Origin: Pseudomonadota bacterium
GTDB taxonomy: Bacteria > Verrucomicrobiota > Verrucomicrobiia > Limisphaerales > SXTU01
DNA: 45,775 nt
NCBI GenBank assembly: GCA_009924135.1
Contig: RFSE01000027.1
Span: 1-45,775 of the forward strand
Direction: 5' to 3'
The notes beneath the pieces are model-generated. The model worked only from the letters and a program-made list of their open reading frames with translations. It was not told the DNA's origin and made no database searches. Below are positions 43,980 to 45,775 of this stretch, in pieces (within the stretch, counting starts at the first letter, position 1; every line of letters begins with the position of its first letter). The translations under genes and the position numbers were made by a program.

Positions 43980-45569
43980 TCAAAACTTCCCGCTCATCTT
44001 CTGGACGCCGTCCCGGATGTCAGTCAGGCAATCCACGAGGAAGGCCAGGAAAAAGCCGCCCAGCATGAGGCTGCCGCCGAGGAGCGCCATCTGCCGGCCC
44101 TGCGGCGAAGGCTCCGGGCTGCACCCCATCACGATCAGGCCCGTGAGCAGCACAAACAGGCTCAAGCCGGCGACCATTCGCAACGCAATCGCCCAGCCGG
44201 AGCTTTTCGTGCTCATTACCTGCTGCACCAGCGGCGTTACGGGATCGATCGCCATCCAGCTCAGGCCGCCCACCACGTACACGGCGGCGAAGAGGTAGAA
44301 CACCGCGTTCCACGAAGGCGAGGCAGCGTCGGGGAGATTGGTCAGGCTCAGTACCATCGGCACCACGAAGCCCGGCATCGCGCCCCCGAGATTGCCCATC
44401 ATGTTCATGCTGCCCGAGAGCGACCCGGTGTGTTTGCCGCCCACTTCCATGCAGGCTCCCCATGCGCCGGGCATCGCGAGGTCGTTGCAGAAGCTCGCCA
44501 GGCCCACCGCCAGCATGGAGAGAATCGGAATCCATGAACCAGCCTCTCCGGCCGACGCGGTCTGACGCAGCCAGACCGAGGCCAGCAGCATGACGGCCGC
44601 CGAGCAAAGGCCGACACAACCCATGAACCGGCGCGCGCTGCCCGAACTGCCGAAGTATTTCTCCAGCGGGGCGGACACCAAACCGGCGAAGATTGAGCCG
44701 AGTCCGCCGAAGAACAACGGCACGCACGCCAGCAGCGAGCGGTTGATGTCGGTCAGATTAGGGAATGTCTCCTTGATGAAGGTCGGCATCCAGGTGATGT
44801 AGAAGTACCACGCAAAGGACATGCAGAAGTATTGCAGCCAGAGCATCCAGACGCTGCGGCTGGCGAAGAGTTCCGCCCAGGGAATGGAATGATCGCCACC
44901 CGTCGCGTGCGAGTGGTCACCGATGATGGCCAGCTCCGCCGCGTTCACGCTGGGATGATTTTTCGGCAGGTCGCAGAACCATTGGTAGAAGAACACCGCC
45001 CAGATCACCCCCAGCAGGCCGAAGATGAGGAAGACCCATTTGTAATGGAGGCCCAACCCCGCCTTGCCCTCGCCGCCCACGGCGAGCATCCAGCCGACCA
45101 GCAGCGGGGTAAAGGCCCCGCCCCAGCGGGCGCTCAACCACATCACGCCCTGGGCCTTAACCCGTTCGTAGGCGGGAAACCACAACGTGAACGCCTTGGT
45201 CACATTCGGAAAGCAGCCCGCTTCGCCGATGCCGAACAGGAAACGAAAAACAATCAGCGATGCCAGGTTGAACGCCCAGCCGGTCGCGATGGTGAAGACC
45301 GACCACATGGCGACGACACGCATGAGAACCTTGCGCGGCCCGATCTTGTCGCCGAGCCAGCCGCCGGGAATCTCGAACAGCGCGTAGGCCAGGCTGAACG
45401 CGGTGAAGGCCCAGCCCATTTGTTCCTTGGTCAGTCCGAGATCCTTCTGCATCTGCGGAGCTGCCTGCGAGATGCAGACGCGGTCCACGTACGTGATGAC
45501 GGCCAGGGAGACGGCAAAGAACAGGACGAAATGGCGGGCGCGCGTTGGGGCGGCTTGCGGTACTGACAT
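43980..45569 (-). CDS. MFS transporter, anion:cation symporter type
   Basis: 529 residues with about 12 transmembrane segments. The N-terminal VITYVDRVCISQAAPQMQKD and WAFTAFSLAYALFEIPGGWL followed by GDKIGPRKVLMRV are the signature of the ACS family (hexuronate, glucarate, phthalate and phosphate transporters). IVFRFLFGIGEAGCFPNVTK is also typical. It should import an organic acid, possibly a sugar acid, with a cation. The C-terminus (from about residue 440) is longer than in E. coli members and adds two extra hydrophobic segments. The substrate is inferred only. Confidence 0.9.
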   Translation of the reverse strand: MSVPQAAPTRARHFVLFFAVSLAVITYVDRVCISQAAPQMQKDLGLTKEQMGWAFTAFSLAYALFEIPGGWLGDKIGPRKVLMRVVAMWSVFTIATGWAFNLASLIVFRFLFGIGEAGCFPNVTKAFTLWFPAYERVKAQGVMWLSARWGGAFTPLLVGWMLAVGGEGKAGLGLHYKWVFLIFGLLGVIWAVFFYQWFCDLPKNHPSVNAAELAIIGDHSHATGGDHSIPWAELFASRSVWMLWLQYFCMSFAWYFYITWMPTFIKETFPNLTDINRSLLACVPLFFGGLGSIFAGLVSAPLEKYFGSSGSARRFMGCVGLCSAAVMLLASVWLRQTASAGEAGSWIPILSMLAVGLASFCNDLAMPGAWGACMEVGGKHTGSLSGSMNMMGNLGGAMPGFVVPMVLSLTNLPDAASPSWNAVFYLFAAVYVVGGLSWMAIDPVTPLVQQVMSTKSSGWAIALRMVAGLSLFVLLTGLIVMGCSPEPSPQGRQMALLGGSLMLGGFFLAFLVDCLTDIRDGVQKMSGKF

Positions 45570-45680
45570 GCGGGGAAGTAAAGCGGTTCAACGCACGGAC
45601 GCAAAGTCGCAAAGCGCGGGAGCGGTGAATTCTTTTGCCGCGCGCTTGCTTAAGCGTGCCTGGACTTCAAGGCCGGTCCG

Positions 45681-45731
45681 GTGGCGGCAGGCGTCCCGCC
45701 CGCCGTAGAGCCGGGGCGTCCCGCCCGGCGG
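45681..45731 (+). repeat. Dispersed palindromic repeat, family 2
   Basis: GTGGCGGCAGGCGTCCCGCC-type copy of the 30384 repeat with the same CGCCGTAGAG junction. The rest of 45570-45775 shows no gene. Confidence 0.6.
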
Positions 45732-45775
45732 AACAAGGCACCCGGCTACCGAGCACTCGCGGATAATCCCAAGCC

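Overview
The window looks like a GC-rich Verrucomicrobiota chromosome (Limisphaerales/Pedosphaera-like). The reasons are a pseudopilin with the [16 protein letters not shown] leader, multi-CXXCH cytochromes with a PA14 domain, ThuA-like and sorbosone-dehydrogenase-like secreted proteins, a TIGR03067-like secreted protein, a Tat-exported Gfo/Idh/MocA oxidoreductase, and a giant repeat protein. This assignment is inferred from gene content; there is no rRNA marker in the window.

Left flank (1-7050, mostly minus strand): two convergent gene fragments that run into each other near 620, then ThuA-like, sorbosone-dehydrogenase-like, GNAT and penta-haem cytochrome genes, typical of secreted carbohydrate or alcohol oxidation in this phylum.

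Core (about 7090-14600, almost all plus strand): an accessory RNA island. I read eleven cloverleaf tRNA-like genes with encoded CCA (Gly-GCC, Ala-TGC, Met-CAT, Tyr-GTA, a class II Ser-like element with anticodon GGC, Pro-TGG, Asn-GTT, Ile-GAT, Phe-GAA, Arg-GCG, His-GTG). All eleven have a non-canonical T-loop with G55-C56 in place of U55-C56, and ten of eleven lack a usable G18-G19 in the D-loop. Yet they keep synthetase identity marks: G3:U70 in Ala, G-1:C73 in His, G73 in Asn and Ser-like, long variable arms in Tyr and Ser-like. They are spaced by hairpins and inverted repeats. After them come four predicted Y RNAs (9919-10025, 10983-11111, 12188-12318, 12703-12769), a RHH/GNAT toxin-antitoxin pair, a frameshifted small SEC-C protein, and a Ro60/TROVE gene (12853-14541) closed by a strong terminator. 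Two of the Y RNAs carry tRNA-mimic modules with fully canonical D- and T-loops, the opposite of the array. The array, the Y RNAs, the GNAT toxin (a family that acetylates aminoacyl-tRNA) and Ro60 together look like one tRNA-centred system. I know of no described equivalent.

Giant gene (14618-30273): about 5,200 codons of cadherin-like/tandem-95 repeats. RCC1, BNR-like, C-type lectin, NHL and galactose-binding-like cassettes are inserted at one recurrent position, and the protein ends in cohesin-, dockerin- and cohesin-like domains. It starts inside a repeat with no signal peptide, directly after the Ro60 terminator, and carries a one-base frameshift at 17543-17545.

Right flank (30274-45775): UreF-like and TIGR03067-like genes (plus strand), class III aminotransferase, GNAT, a pair of paralogous small exported proteins, an esterase/SMP-30 fusion, a frameshifted lipoprotein, GT4 glycosyltransferase, MOSC, PQQ-propeller and Gfo/Idh/MocA genes (minus), a pseudopilin (plus), a lipoprotein and an MFS transporter (minus). 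Two families of dispersed palindromic repeats are scattered through the window.
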